64,000 nt of DNA from Litoditis marina (Eukaryota; Nematoda; Chromadorea; Rhabditida; Rhabditidae): contig OZ038434.1 in the NCBI GenBank assembly GCA_964036275.1, positions 13,491,259 to 13,555,258 of the forward strand. Direction: 5' to 3'. Below, in pieces: positions 1 through 13,400 of the stretch. A program made the translations under genes and the position numbers. The notes under the pieces are model-generated. The model saw only the letters and a program-made list of their open reading frames with translations, was not told the DNA's origin and searched no databases. How positions within the stretch are numbered: position 1 is the stretch's first letter; the number at the start of each line of letters is the position of its first letter.

Positions 1-24
1 ATTGTACACTGTTGTTTATAAATC

Positions 25-241
25 TGCACACCGCCAAGGCCTGTTATGTGATGAAGGGTCACGAACAAATTAATGTAAAAGTAGGAGTCGCGAGTTCAAG
101 ACTGGTGTTTTGATACAAAACTAGTAGTAGTAAGCAAAATACAGGCAAAAAAATGCAGTTTTGAAGGCGTCGCGGGTCGAGAAAGAGAAAGATGGAGGGG
201 CCACGATACTTTCACCAATATGAGATCCTTGGCGGTGTATG
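25..241. repeat. MITE, copy 1 of CACCGCC family
   Basis: The left end reads CACACCGCCAAGGCC and the right end CCTTGGCGGTGTATG, which are inverted matches. The interior carries several 'ggggtcgcga'-like motifs that are shared with the better-preserved copy at 1191-1412. No clear target-site duplication remains here. It lies just 3' of the last exon seen of the minus-strand Q/Y-rich gene, so it is intronic or flanking. Confidence 0.75.
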
Positions 242-262
242 TAAAAAAATATTAACCCTTAC

Positions 263-3200
263 CCGCGTTCGCGCTGTTCCACACGTTCTTTCTGCACCTG
301 CGCCTTGCGAAGCCTCTCGTCCCAAGTCAGCTCACGCGCATCATCACGCGGCCTTCGATCACGCTCTTGTTTCTTCAATCGGTTTGATTCGTCGATTTGC
401 TGCAACACGGACACGCTGATGATTTTCATATTAAAACATCACCAAACACCAACCGTCTTCCGAACGAGTGACTCTCCATGTGATAGCGTGATACAAGGTA
501 GCTACCAGATGAGCAAGAAAGTACGTACCTGTTGCCCGAGACCCGGCCATTGCTGAGACTGCAGTCCAGTGCCTGTCTTTCCCTCTTTTGACCAGTCAGC
601 CATTTCCACTCGTTGACCCTATATAACCAACTCCAGTAAAATGGTCCAATTGGCCAGATAACAAACCCACGGACACATTTGCCTAATGCAAAAACATAAA
701 GTTGGACAATCCTAAATAAACAACGAATTCTTGTTATGTTTTATTTCCACAGCAATTCTGAAATTTCATATACACTTTTCAAATTTTCATAGAAAGTGCT
801 AAAAACTATAGTATGTCAGGACGTTTGGGTCTTCGGACAAGAAACTGATACGAAACTGCAACCTCGTGCAAAAAAAGCAACCGCCCCAATGAGTGAGACA
901 AAATGTTCTAACCTTTTGATTATCATGAAGATTCATGTTACTGAATTGATCGGCGTAGTTGGTCGCATTGAAGACATTATTGGATTGATCCTCTCTTCCC
1001 AGAGTACCGAACTAAAAAATGTCTAACATACGTTTCTCGTCAGCTAGACGTTCGCATACAGAATCAGTTAGACAAATATAACAAGCAAACGCTGATTTCA
1101 CGGTTAGATAGGGTGAAGCATTGGGTTATCCTTATCCCGGACTCAGTAACGACTGATTCTATTTGCTGCAAGCAATTCTAGCCAGCACACCATACACCGC
1201 CAGGGCCTCTCATAAAGGGGGGGGGGGGGAGTCGCAAACAAATCCTTGTGAAAAGTAGGGGTCGCGAGCTGTTAACTAACGATTTTTATTCAAAAACACC
1301 TATAATCGTACGGAAATTAGTTGAATGTCGCTGTTTTGGGGGGTCGCGACACGAGAAAACCAGGAGGGGTCGCGAAAATTTTGAAGGACTAAGAGGCCCT
1401 TGGCGGTGTATGCAGCACACAAATATGATTCGGTTGATTAGAAGCAATGAGAAAATAACTGATTAATTGGGGGTTATCGAATGCCAACAACCAAATTGAG
1501 AAGTGAAAGTCATGAATTTTGGTAAAGAAAAAGGCCTGAACATGCTACAACTCGTCTCGTCATAAAGCGGCGGCACGAGTTAGTTATCTGATGTTTGAGA
1601 GGCGATTTTGCACACACATGACGAATTATCGCTGCAAAAACGAGTTCAAGCATCGCTGAGAGTTTTGAGCAGCATTAGTGATGGTTTTGCGGTAGATGTT
1701 ATGGCGGTAGATGTTAAATATGTGCAATGGTACATACGCAAACATGTACTAAAAAAGTTAGGAGCTAGCTCAATCGTTGAGAACCAGAACCTACTTCGGG
1801 CTCGTCTTTAAGTTCTGGAGGGATACTCGAAGTACTGCTCACCCAGCTAGCAGTATAGGCGGCAGATTCTTGATTCAGCATGGAGAGGTTAGCTGAAAAT
1901 TAACAGAATAACCAAAAAAATTGAAAAAAAAAAACTCTAGCGTGCTCAATTCATTTGATAGTTTTACACATTGGCAAAATCTATTAATGCATTGAATTTC
2001 CACAATAGACGTTTTGCCGTATGCCGTGATTGTAAGACCCAACGCGGTATTGTACGAGTAGCCAAGTCAAGCAGAGAAGGAGCATGGGATTTCGTACGAA
2101 CGGGTTAGGCCCGATGCCGAGTACCACACACCGTGAAACATGTTATCACCATTCTCTCTCTTCATATTCGGCGGTGGTCGATTCATATTCGGAGGAGGGG
2201 CACCGGGATTGAAAGTTGCACCGCGAGATGAATCTCGATCCTGCAATTAATCAAGTCAACACTCATTTGGTTATCAAATCAAACTACTATGACTCAGGGA
2301 ATTTCCATTAAAAAACCCCATAAATCCTTTGACTCTGACTGGTGCAGTACTCAGACAAATGCCCATCATTAGCCAGCGACAATTCAACAGAAATTTTTCA
2401 CTTTTTTTCTAGCGCGCGACAAAAAAATGAAAATTTTTAATGGTCTGCTATTAGACGGCGACAAAAAACTGCGTGAAATTTATAGCGGCGGCTCAAAGAT
2501 TTCGCGCCGATTTCTAGCGCGCTACTGAACATTATACGCTGCACGGTTTTTACGTGAATCGTAATGTGAAGCGGCGTACTGTATTATGCAATTGCTCGCA
2601 TATTTTTCTCTCTCTATTTTTGAAATTTTTTTCTTTTTTATTGTTATTTTGTTTTTGTTCATTCTTTTCCATGTTCAGCTTCCGAACGTAATTTCAGACA
2701 CTCAGAACTGATGTTCTTCTCCCTTCGCCCGAAATAGGATTGACTCTTATTCATGAAAAACGTCGAAGTCGAATTTTTAGGTATGTTCACAGAAAAATTT
2801 CAGAAGTTCAATCAGAAATATGGCAGTTTTGCTCATTCATGAACCTTATTCTGCCTGCAATTGGAGAATGATTAAGGAGTACCGATTCCAAAGATAGCTG
2901 TGTATTTTGACAAAGCTCAAAAAACGATTGTTAATTGTTATAAAGTGGAAATTAGTGAAGAAACTTCGTTTTAGTCATCCTGAAGAATTATTAAAGTTTC
3001 TCTCTCTCTGGTTTCGCGAACGTTTACTCAATGACTTTCTCTTCTAACTGGATTTTTACTTCGAATCGCCTTCTATTCTGGCTGTCACAAATCGAAACTT
3101 CCTATTTTGTGCCAAACCGGGGAGCGATATAGAATATAAACGGATGTCATTCAGTGTTTTAGGAGGATTGATACGTGTATTTATAGATTTTTTGATAATT

Positions 3201-6200
3201 TCGTTACAAATATCCATGTTTTACATTATATTTTTAATTTTAACTCAGTCGCAGAAGCGACAGATAAGTCAAAGCGGGGAGTTTAGTAATATCGATCTTT
3301 TTTGATATTCTCATACAACATTCTTTTAACATACCAGTTAATGCTCACTTAGAACTTAAGGCTTAGGCTCAGGAAAACGACCACTTTCGAATAGACGACG
3401 AGTAAGGTCCGACTGTGCGATGAAAAAAGTCCGTTTTCATTCAAATAGCAAGTAATATTGATGATTTTGCAGCAAAATGACAAATTTTCCTGTTTTTGGG
3501 CAGAAGTAGCCCGTTTTTCGATTTTTTCCGGCCGCTCAGACCACTTCGCCGGACTATGGGGGGTCAGCCCTGCCCTAATCTAGATTGAGGAATACGATGT
3601 TGACCAATAACAGTTTCTTAGTAAAACGTTAATCATACTTTTACAGTGCTCTATCGGCTCCTAAATGCGGTTGTCTTGATGATCGACAGGTACGACGAGA
3701 AGAAACGTACCGGTACCGGAGTCTTCACGGAAGAACATCTTTTTACTTAGAGCAGGTTGGTTTGGCTTCTATTGAACAACATTGTTGAAGGACAGGTCTT
3801 GTGTAAAACCCAACCTTTTCGTTAAACCTTCTCAGAATTAACTGTGAAAACCAAATTATGTGTGTGACATGTGAAAAGGGGGTCAGTAACACATGCAACC
3901 AATGTGCCAATGCAGCATGTGAAGACAGTTCGGTTGCTTTCCAAATGCAACCAAAGCAACAAAATTGCATTAAAAACAGGAAAATGTCCAACAATTGTGT
4001 TTGGTTGCATTTGAAAATCAACCGAAAGCAACCGAATTTTCTTTACACATGCAACCTGGTTGTAGGGTAGTAGTTAGGTAGAGGAAGAATTCGCTCGCCG
4101 TTAATTTTCACACAACTAAGATGTTTTTTCCCTATTTGGATGGTTATAAACGTCAAAATTTGTGGGAACATTGACTTTCTACCCCCCACCTGAAATCCTA
4201 TTGCGTTTGGGGAATTGTAGTTTGACCCCCCCCCTCACCGGGGGGTGATAATTCAATTTATCACCTGCAATACAAAAGTTTGAGGGTGGGGGGGGGTGAA
4301 AAGTAAACATTTCCGGTATTGAATAGTAAATGTCGAAGTTCATTTTTGACCCCCCCCCCCATTCTCTTAGATTTTTAGGTTTTAGCTTGGGTGGGGGGGG
4401 GGGGGGGGGGGTTGAAGTGCTACGGGGGGACTCAACTAAAGTGGGGGGCAACACTTCAATTTTCCCAAATTTGTCACCAAAGATCTGAATACTTCGGAAC
4501 CGGAAGTTAAACAGCCAGTATATAATAACGGAATCGTTATGGTGCTACCCTTGCCGGCGGTCTATGTTCAATGACGTGTAAACTAGATTCAATGATGAAA
4601 TACGTTCCGTTATTATATACTGGCTGTTTAACTTCCGGTTCCGAAGTTTTCAGACCTTTTAGACTACTGTTGTATGGAAACCATTGAATATGGTTTTTAT
4701 ATCATAGTTTTTCAGTGGTTCCTACAACGTTTCAAACAGATTTTTGTGCTAGTGCAAACTGATCCGGGTTTCGCACGTAATATATGCTCGTTTGTTTGTT
4801 GAAATGTCGTTAAGTTGAGCGACAGTGGTTCGAATTCGTCCAATACTTTTTGAAAAATTGCATAGTTTCAGCTTGCGATGATCGATATGGTCCACGAGCT
4901 TTACAATCAAGCAACTCGATTAGATTCTGAAGAGACCCGAAGACAGCCGAGTAGAAGATGAAGATCACTCTAATCTCCATTCTGTGTGCGATTTCCATGT
5001 TAAACAAGAATATGTTCCTTTTGTTCATGTTTAAGTGGTTTATATTGTATTTCTGTGATATTTAATTGAATAAAATTGCAGTATTTAACCATTGTTTTCA
5101 TTCAAAACAGGAATTGAAAAGAGAAAATACGGTTTTTTTCCTGCCCCAACCGGCGTTCTGTTCATTCTGGCGATTAAACGATTTGTAGCAAGCCATTGAA
5201 ATGTTTAACCGCGGGCGACTTGGCGATTTGTAGCGCGCGAATTGAACATTTGTCGCCTGCAAGCAATTCGCAACAAATATGCTAATTCGCGCGCTACAAA
5301 TCTTTAAGTCGCTCGCTAATGATCGTCACTTGGCTGAGTATCACATTCTTCTCGACTCGAGCCACTTACTCTTCGTGATACAATTATATTCTGGGTGATA
5401 TGAAACGCATTAAAGTAAATCGTTGGATTTAGCGAACAAGAACGTGTGTGGCTAAAACTTTTTAATCAACATTGTTAATATTGTTGTATATTAGCAAAAC
5501 TTACCACTGCTCCATAAGAGGAATAACCGGTGTGTTGTTGTTGAGTTGACGAGAATGCTTGTTGATAAGCGGGTTGTGTCCACTGGGCAGTCTACAATTG
5601 GGGTTGAGTTAAGGGAACATTATGATCGACTACGTCGCGCTCATTAGCTCATTTCTTCAAGAATAGAGATGTTTGTGGTATGGTACCATAGAACAATGTC
5701 TTACTGTCAAAATATTCCACGTTGAGAGTATCGTAAGCTGTGAGCGGTCACATACACCAACCTTGCCGCACGCTTAGAAAATTTCCTCGGTCGAACAAGC
5801 TGTCGTTTGATTTCGGTCACGGCTGAGTTTGAGTTTTTTCTGTATGCAACGTCCAACCGAGTAGTCAGCTGATAAGCAACTGTGTGCATGCAATCTCGCA
5901 ATGCGGATACGAGTTATCAGTAAACGTCTAACTTGAACGCGGGCCAGAGAAGTTCGAAAACTTGGAAATATTTGGCCATTTCCTAATCTCAACTCAAGTG
6001 TGACATGCATGTACAAAAAAACTGTGTTTATTTAAAATTCAACAAATATATTAGGGTATTAGATAATGAAAGTGCATGAATACTTGACATACCTGTTGAG
6101 TCTGATTATATTGAACTGAAGGAGCGAACGAATTTTGTCGGTAGAATTCACTATCTCCCCCACCATTATACTGCAAAGGGGGGTAGGCACCTCCATATCC

Positions 6201-6938
6201 TGCCTTATCTGCGTATGAATTAACATCCCCGTGGTAAGAAATTGCAAAAGGCATTCCCTGAAATAAATGAAATATATATTCGGCAATTCATCCTGACTTG
6301 AATTCAATTTCCTGACCGAATGAATTCAGTCCCATCTACAATATTACGCATTTAAGATTTAATCCAATTCACCATATCACAAGTATAACATCGAACTGAT
6401 GATGCGAGAGCTAATAAAAAGATAAAGTTACGTTGATACAATGAATTCGTACAACCCTGGCAAAATTATCAAACTCTACTGCACACGGAACTGTGAACTG
6501 TCGGAAGAGGAATTACCTGTGGCTGTGCCTGAGCTTGACCCCAAGTTCCGATGTTACTGGTGGCTGATGCAGGGTATCCGGCATAGGCTTGTTGTTGATA
6601 CATCATCTGCTGTGTACCTGGTTCAGCTGAAAGAAAACCATAAAAGCAATATCTGAAATTAATACTTTTACTTTTCAAGCTCTCTTCTTGTGTATTTTGC
6701 AAGATATGAATTACGTCGATAATGATATGTCATACTAGCTATTTTACATATGATTTGATGTTGCTGACTAAGTAGGAGAAGAGTTAGTCCTAATGAGACC
6801 ACAGAGGCACAGAGTTATAGTCAGGAGAATAAAAGAGCTTTGTTCAATAACCTATTAATTATAGTTACGGTTAGATCTCCACTCAAAAGTAAGTAATATC
6901 ACGGTCATACCATTCCGCATACCTTGATTGGAAGTCAT
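263..6938 (-). CDS. Q/Y/G-rich low-complexity protein (partial, 3' part outside window)
   Basis: I do not recognise the family. Exons read on the minus strand are 6938-6923 (start MTSNQ), 6626-6517, 6257-6093, 5591-5505 and 2240-2132, all joined in phase. Two further exons, 558-529 (or 552-529) and 399-263, are probable. The N-terminal ~150 residues are rich in Gln, Tyr, Gly and Ser (for example QQMMYQQQAYAGYPAS and TQPAYQQAFSSTQQQ). A Pro/Asn/Met stretch follows (GAPPPNMNRPPPNMKRE), and the leftmost exon is a charged helix rich in RD, KE and QR pairs. A prion-like head followed by a charged helix is common in RNA-binding and splicing proteins, but no RNA-binding domain is visible in this part. 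The join between 2132 and 558 is the weakest step: if the 2132 donor (a poor GTGTGT site) is not used, translation stops at 2067. The gene is divergent from the zinc-finger gene at 7458. Confidence 0.6.
1191..1412. mobile_element. MITE with 8-bp target-site duplication (hAT-like)
   Basis: The terminal inverted repeats are CATACACCGCCAGGGCCTC at the left and GAGGCCCTTGGCGGTGTATG at the right. Both sides are flanked by the identical 8-mer CAGCACAC (1183-1190 and 1413-1420). The interior has a G-tract and repeated 'gggtcgcga' motifs but no coding sequence. An 8-bp duplication is typical of hAT-superfamily insertions; the assignment to a family is inference. Confidence 0.9.
3398..3560. repeat. 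Relic of the CAGTAAGGTCCGACTA MITE family
   Basis: It begins 'gagtaaggtccgact', followed by a 'gaaaaaagtccgttttc' motif and a later 'gcccgtttttcgat' motif, in the same order as the cleaner copies at 24857 and 38559. The right terminus is degraded. It is intronic in the minus-strand Q/Y-rich gene. Confidence 0.55.
3885..4062. repeat. GCAACC-type foldback repeat
   Basis: The segment TTCGGTTGCTTTCCAAATGC is mirrored by an imperfect inverted copy containing GCATTTG and GAAAGCAACCGAA. The short direct motif 'acacatgcaacc' occurs at both edges. No coding potential; it is intronic in the minus-strand gene. Confidence 0.6.
4164..4466. mobile_element. MITE with internal C/G tracts and 8-bp TSD
   Basis: The terminal inverted repeats are GGGAACATTGACTTTC... 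at the left and ...CACTTCAATTTTCCC at the right. They are flanked by the identical 8-mer AAATTTGT (4156-4163 and 4467-4474). The interior alternates poly-C and poly-G runs, including a run of about 18 G near 4394-4411. A second, shorter member lies at 11371-11586. Confidence 0.88.
4480..4657. mobile_element. Foldback MITE with 43-bp perfect inverted arms
   Basis: The arms 4491-4533 and 4605-4647 are exact reverse complements (starting ACTTCGGAACCGGAAGTTAA), with a 71-bp spacer. Imperfect pairing extends about 10 bp further out on each side (AAAGATCTGAA against TTCAGACCTTT). It lies only about 6 bp beyond the target duplication of the preceding MITE, so two elements are nested or adjacent. Confidence 0.9.
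5225..5302. repeat. Short palindromic repeat
   Basis: GATTTGTAGCGCGCGAATT at 5225-5243 is perfectly inverted at 5284-5302. Related 'tagcgcgc' motifs recur near 2412 and 2515, suggesting another small repeat family in introns of the minus-strand gene. Confidence 0.65.
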
Positions 6939-7457
6939 TGCGAATAAACCGAGACGGCACTTAACCCCAATCTGAACAAGCCCCAACTAGGCCGAAGAGA
7001 CCTGAAAACAGTTATTGAAACGGACCGAGACAACAGTAACCTTCCTGAAGTGATCACGACCTGACTGGGTTACAAAAACCTAGATTACATTGTTCAGGTT
7101 TAAAAAATTCCAGTTGTTTTATTCTCTATGGAAAAGCTCCAGAGGTTTAAATAGAAATGTTAGGTAGTGCATTGAGAGTTCAATCGGAAACTGACTGTCA
7201 ATATTCGCCTGACAATTGAGATCAAACTTGAACTGAAAAGAAAATACAAAAACAGAAAAAAAACACATGAAGTTTTTATTTTTGTTCAAAAATTTAAATT
7301 TCAGCAATTTCATTAAACTGAGAACTAGCGTCATCCGCAGGGTGATCGTGGTGAGACTTACTTCACCTTGCTGGCCGAGTTGTGGGCGTGGCCTGGGCCT
7401 GACCGGCAGGCGATTGCAGGCAACTTCAGGGAATAACCGCGAAGTTCAAGATTTTCA
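6939..7457. promoter_or_regulatory. Divergent intergenic region, probable shared promoter
   Basis: The minus-strand gene starts at 6938 and the plus-strand zinc-finger gene at 7458, leaving 519 bp for both 5' ends. A good 3' splice site (aaatttcag, ending 7304) means the zinc-finger gene has a spliced non-coding leader, and the exon 7305-7461 carries the ATG only at its very end. No convincing TATA box was seen. Confidence 0.5.
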
Positions 7458-10400
7458 ATGGGTGAGAAAAGTTTTCAACTATTTGTAGTTCCACAATGAC
7501 TCATCCGTTCGATTTATTTGTTCGAGATATGCGGAGAAGTAGTATATTTGTCTCAAAAAATTGTATGGGAACACAATCTTATTGATAAATGAAAGTTTTT
7601 TTTCACAGAGCTACGACGTAATAAAAAGACGTTGAGTTCGTATTTGGTTACTTTCAACCCGAATTTATATAGTTTCGTACCCAGCTGAATCACCATCTTT
7701 TCAACCAGTCATCGTGTTCGTAGGACGGAAATCACCCACCTTTTTCTTTGCTTTCTATGAGCGTGTGTGTGTGTGTAAATCATCATAAAAACCTCGGTAT
7801 TTTTCTTTTCAGACGATCATGCTAGGTTGGAATGTGGTCAGCCGAACGATAACCGCAGACGTGGGTTTGATGTCCCTGGTCCCTCTCGACTTGTGCGCGA
7901 AGTCGTCAATGGATCTGTGGAGGATTTTCAAGGCGATGCTCAAAATCACGAGCGAACCCGAAATCAACAGATTGGTTCACACTTAATGAACCGAGAGGCA
8001 AAGCAGGAAAACATTTATGATGATCAGGTAGGTACAAATTATAAACGCTTATTATGCTAATATAATGACACAGCACAGTAACAACCTCAGTTCGAGGTAC
8101 GAGATCGAGATCTTTTCTAGATAAGTGAGTTCGATATCTATGATTGCTTTCTTATCACTCTCCACACAGGGTTCTCCCACTGGCAGTAACCGTGTAGAAG
8201 AGGAAGTAATCACTGATGCTGACTTCGGTGGTCATCAAATTATTCAGGTTAGTGCTAATAGCAATAAATGTATTCTTCGTGGGGTCGCCTTCCTATGTAG
8301 GTTGTGTCACAAGCCCGGATGTGAGATGTAAAAAAAAAAACTATCCCCGCTCACTGTGGTTTAACCTGCAAAAAACTATGAGAACAAGATTTCTCCGCGA
8401 CGCTTTAACGAGTAGTCGAATAATGAAAATTCACTTCTAAACTAGAAGAGTCAACCCCAGTAGTTAATAGAAAAAAACCTGTAAAATGCACCTATAAACA
8501 ACCAATTTCATTCTACTCATTTTCTACTTTGCTATCGATGTGATTCCGGGAAATCCGGGAGACCGAACAAATTGACAGCGGACATGGGAATAGATGAATT
8601 AACTTTAATTCAATAAATAGAGTAGTTCATTTATGAAGAGAGGTCGAACTATCCAACAACACGTCGCTAGTCTAAATTTCTAGTCTGAACTATTTTCGGT
8701 TTTCAGGGCGAGGACGGAGAGTATTACGTTGTGGTGGACGATGACGAAGCAGACGATGACGGTATGTATATCTCATTTTCTTGAAATGAGCGAACAACTA
8801 TATGAAATTGATATCTTTAATTTATCTTCAAAACGCATTTGACATCTTTAATTTATCTCCAAAATGAATTTGATATCTTTAATTTATCGTCAACTCGTTG
8901 AGTTGGTCACCTTTCTCCCTTCTCCTTGAGTTTGGTTGGAAGATGCTAGTTCAGAATACCATATATATTTCCAAGTCATTCCATTATTCTGTCCATTGTG
9001 GGTTTGAGTTCACCGTTTACTTCCAGCTTCTCCAACCCACAACAATTTCCGGATTGTGGTTGATAACGACGGCACCCAGTCTATAGTGACCACCGATGAA
9101 CGGAGTTTCCCGAAAAAAGAAGGTGAGCTTACTAAGTTGTCATCACAGGCTGAATGAAAGGGTACGTTTCATTCCCATACCCCAACTTCCAACGAGTGAA
9201 TATGGGCAACGTTCATAATCTGCTGCTTTCACTGATTGCTCATTTTTGTTGAAAGTGCGGGAATCACTACGCTCATGATGGGTCAAACTGTAAAATAACA
9301 ATGGGCGTATTCTCACAGAAATTTTAAGAAGGGCAGATCTTCTCGCGAAAGGTGTGAACGCGACCTCGTGAAATTTCAAAAAAAAATTATAAATACAACG
9401 TTGCTATTTCGATTCGAAGAATTATTTTTTGTCAGTCGTAGAAACTGAGTCACAACACTCAATTCTGTCCCAATCGGCCCGAGAACAACCCGAGAATGGT
9501 CCCATGGAAATTGTGTTACTCAACGACCAAGATCAACAACAGGTGAGTCGATATTATGACTTTATATGAGCTGTTACCCGAAAGAAAAAATGACATAAGG
9601 CGCATGACAATTTGATACTCCCGCTGATGGCAACTACATCTATTACAGTTATATACATCAGCTAATATTTCTGTTGTATGATCTAGAAAACCATTTTTCA
9701 TGAATAATCTTTTCCAAACTGTAGAGATACGTATATTTCAACCCCCCCCCCCCCCCCCCCCTTCACACTGAGAGCAACAACAAATTATCAATATTTTTAT
9801 GAGTTATTTAGGCCTTTAACACCCTGTAGCTTTTGCAAACTGCAGTTTTAAAATTGAAGTAAGTTTATTTGCTTGTTGTTCAGGAGGTGGAAGTAGAAGA
9901 CGATTTAATAGACGACGACGATGATGATCCAGAGGGAATTATCATCGAACCATTACCCCAAGGTACATTTTTGTTTTTAAATTCCTTGTTCTTCATGTCA
10001 TCACTGACTAACTAAATGTGATATTCATACCAAGTTTCATTACTATCAATCATCAGTGTCAATTTGCGAGTAGTACTGTTAGCTACGGCAAAATCGAAGG
10101 GTGAATCTCAAAGTTAACCAGTGGCCGTATTTATGTCGCGGGACGCGGGAAGCTTGAAAAGGTTTTACCTCTGGACCCTCTTCACCAGCATACTGTTTTC
10201 CTTTCCGCGGGAAGGTATTTCAGCTTTCCAAGGATTGGTGAATATCCACGGAAAACCGGCTGGAAATGTGTTATCAGTAAGCCCTTGAAAAAAATAGAAG
10301 AGAATAAAAGTTGCAGTTGCAGACAATGGCGATGTTTTGTCTGTTGAGTTCGGTGTAATATTTGGCTAATGTATGTAACACATAACATCTAGTTTATGTA

Positions 10401-13400
10401 AAACTGAAACAATATTTGTGCCTGTTTTAGGCCTGAAATCTCGGAAAAATCGACAATATGGAAATTGTCGTTGTCCAGAATGTGGTGCCTCTTTTGTGAA
10501 TACTGCTAGACTGGAGCGACATCTGGCAGTTCATCAAGTAGGTTGTGTTTTTTTTTGAAGTTTCAACTTTACAACAAGTTCACCCATGTAGATAGAAAGT
10601 CGCACTGGCGAAGTAAGAAGATTACGAAGTTTTGGGAAAATTGTTTGACAATTGAACCCAAGCACATTTTCGTGCGGCAACCTCAACATGAACTTATTTT
10701 TTGGTACGTATTACTATTTACTCTAGGTGTTCGGCTCTTATCTCTGCCCTCTGTGTGGGAAAACCTACAAATACGAGTACAACTTGTTCTATCACTGGCG
10801 GAAGACTTGTAGAGATCTGAATGAACTGATCCCAGCTGAGGAACGACACGTGAGTTATTTTTGTTGTGGGTTATAATTTATACACATATATTTTTGTGCA
10901 AACATTTTCCCAAATATGTCACAGGTTCTCTTGAAGAATTTTTTCAACATAAAATCATATTCTCCGATGACTTTAAATATTGGGGGGGGGGGGGGGGGTT
11001 CAAAATATGTGTTATATGCGGAACTCCGGCGTCCGGCGTGATCCAGTTAATGGCAATCCTATTTCTCAAATTGTTTTAGGTGTTGTATAACGTGTAGAGA
11101 TTGGAGAGTAACAGTTACAGACTGACTTTTTGTCAAATTACCAGCTGGGTTTTCAGACCATGGAGGTAAACGCATTGCGCCAGCTGGTAGATGAGGTGGC
11201 TGTCAAGAAAGCAGAGATAGGACCCATCGATATTGGAATATCTCGTTCGGTCCTTTTTCAAGCCGGACCTCTCGCTCGCCTAGAAGTGCCGCAGAATCCG
11301 CTCGGTTCGTTTTTTAAACAAATTGAATACACGAAAGAGCATCTCGATCCGAGATCTTTGCTTTCAGTTTGGGAAACATTGACTTTTTACCCCCCCCCCC
11401 CCCCCCCCCCCCCACCATAATTCAATTTATCACCTGCACTGCAATACAAAAGTTTGAGGGTGGGTGGTAAAAAGTAAACATGTAAACAAAATACAAAAAG
11501 TAACCAAGGCTGGGGGGTTGAAGTGCCACGGGGCGGGGGAGGGGGGAGCAACTAAAGTGGGAGGAGGGCGATACTTCAATTTTCCCAGATGCTTATCAAC
11601 TTATCATATAACTACCGTCTAGGTCGTCGTGGAACGTCGTGTCGTGCCTGCGGTGTGGTAGTCTCCTCCACCCATATGCCGCGTCATCTGGCCCTGCATA
11701 GAGGCGAACTGCAGCCAGACCAGAGATCGGCCGCCGGCGGCTTCTTCTGCGATCTATGTGGTCTTGTGTTCAGGTTGGTGGATTTTATTTGTCATCTCCT
11801 GTAATTCTGTTTGTTTACTAGGGATTAGGTGAAGAAGTTTAGTATATTTGCCATCTTCCGTAATTCTTCCTCTATCCTAGGGATTAGGACACTGGCTGAG
11901 AAGATTACCTATTAATGATAACAGTATTTGAATATCGGGTTTGATTTCATTTCGCAAAGCAAATGGTTTCATTTGAGTTGTCAAATCATACATTCTATCT
12001 CTCCTTTTGGGGTCACGTATGTTCGAGTTTAATCCCTTTGCTTTTTAGGCAGCATTTCAATTTGATCAAACATTGGAGAACCGGCTGTCCCGAAATTCAG
12101 GTCAGGCTTTTACTATACTTCATTGTTTGAACGTTGAACAAAAACAAATACGTATTTTACTATTTTTTTACCGTCAACTGAACCGCGTAAAAATTGAAAT
12201 TGTTGCAGGCAAATTTGCCGGAAAACATTGAGCTGACTCTGGATGATGGTCAGCTACGTGTGATGGTAGCCGATCTATTGAAAAGGGCCATAACTGTGGA
12301 GATGGATAATCTGCCGGGAAAGAAAAGTTAGTTTTATGTTCATTTTTTATGGTAATGAATAATCGAGGAAAGGTTGGATTGTTGAGCTCTTGCTAGCGAG
12401 AAAATACATTCAATTTTTGAACATAGTAACTGTATAAAAATCTTTTTGTTGATACGTCTCAGGACTCACGTGTATTTCCGATTCCGTAGTTCCCGTGGTA
12501 CTTGGATAACGTCTTTTCTATTTTCAGGGCTCGAATATGAGACGATTTCTAACCCATCCAATGCCGGTGTTATTACCATGGACAAGAATATCGGAGTGGC
12601 GGTTGACACTGGCGATGGCGAGGTTGGCATAAGGGGTGGCAGTTGTACTTTGATCTTCTGAATTGAACTTTGATCTTCGATCCGGTCGAGCCATAATCAA
12701 AACGGAGAAGGCCTCCTTGTGTCGGGTCAGCTTTTGATCTCCAGGCAACCATACCTTTGGTTGCCGCTTAAAAAAGCTAGACGGAAACTACATTCAATGT
12801 TTTCTGTTCTCGTAGTTTGACGATGGAGAAATGTGAGTTTATTCCTAGCAATTTGTTCATTTCAGCATGTCATTGTGGATGGTGACGGATTCGTACAAGA
12901 AGAACTGGGGATTGCCGGTGGAACCGTTTCACATAATCAGGCGCACGCAAGCGCGTGGGATGGTGTTGATCAGGTACTTATCTGCTTCTACGATCATACG
13001 TTGGTAAACTTACCTAAACAGTCGGGAAAAGGAGACTCTCGTTTCCGCTAGACCTATTTCGGAAAGGTGTAGAATCAAAGGATTGGAAAGTATTCTGATC
13101 TGACTGGGTTGTGACAATCAGATACCGAACAGCACCAGAACTGAAATTCTGAAGTATGCACGTGTGAGGTCTTGTCTTTTCCACGTTTCCTAACTGTTTT
13201 ATTCACAGGGAGTGGTGTACGCAGATGATTTTGGTGATGAAGAAGATATGATTGTTCTCGGAGAAGATGGAAATATTGCGCTGGCCAATCAGGCGAACAG
13301 AGACAAATGGAAAGTGGCTGGTCCAGGCGTTGGAGTACAGTGTCCCGAATGTTTTCGGTAAATTATGAAGTTTTGTTTTAAAGTCTTGGACTTTTCAGTG

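Noticed and set aside
2067..2131. Terminal extension of the Q/Y-rich gene to the stop at 2067
   Set aside because: Possible, but similar Q/W- and charge-rich exons continue further left, so I preferred splicing at 2132; kept as the alternative in that entry.
4179..4454. Pro-rich 91-codon minus frame
   Set aside because: It is translation of the C/G-tract MITE.
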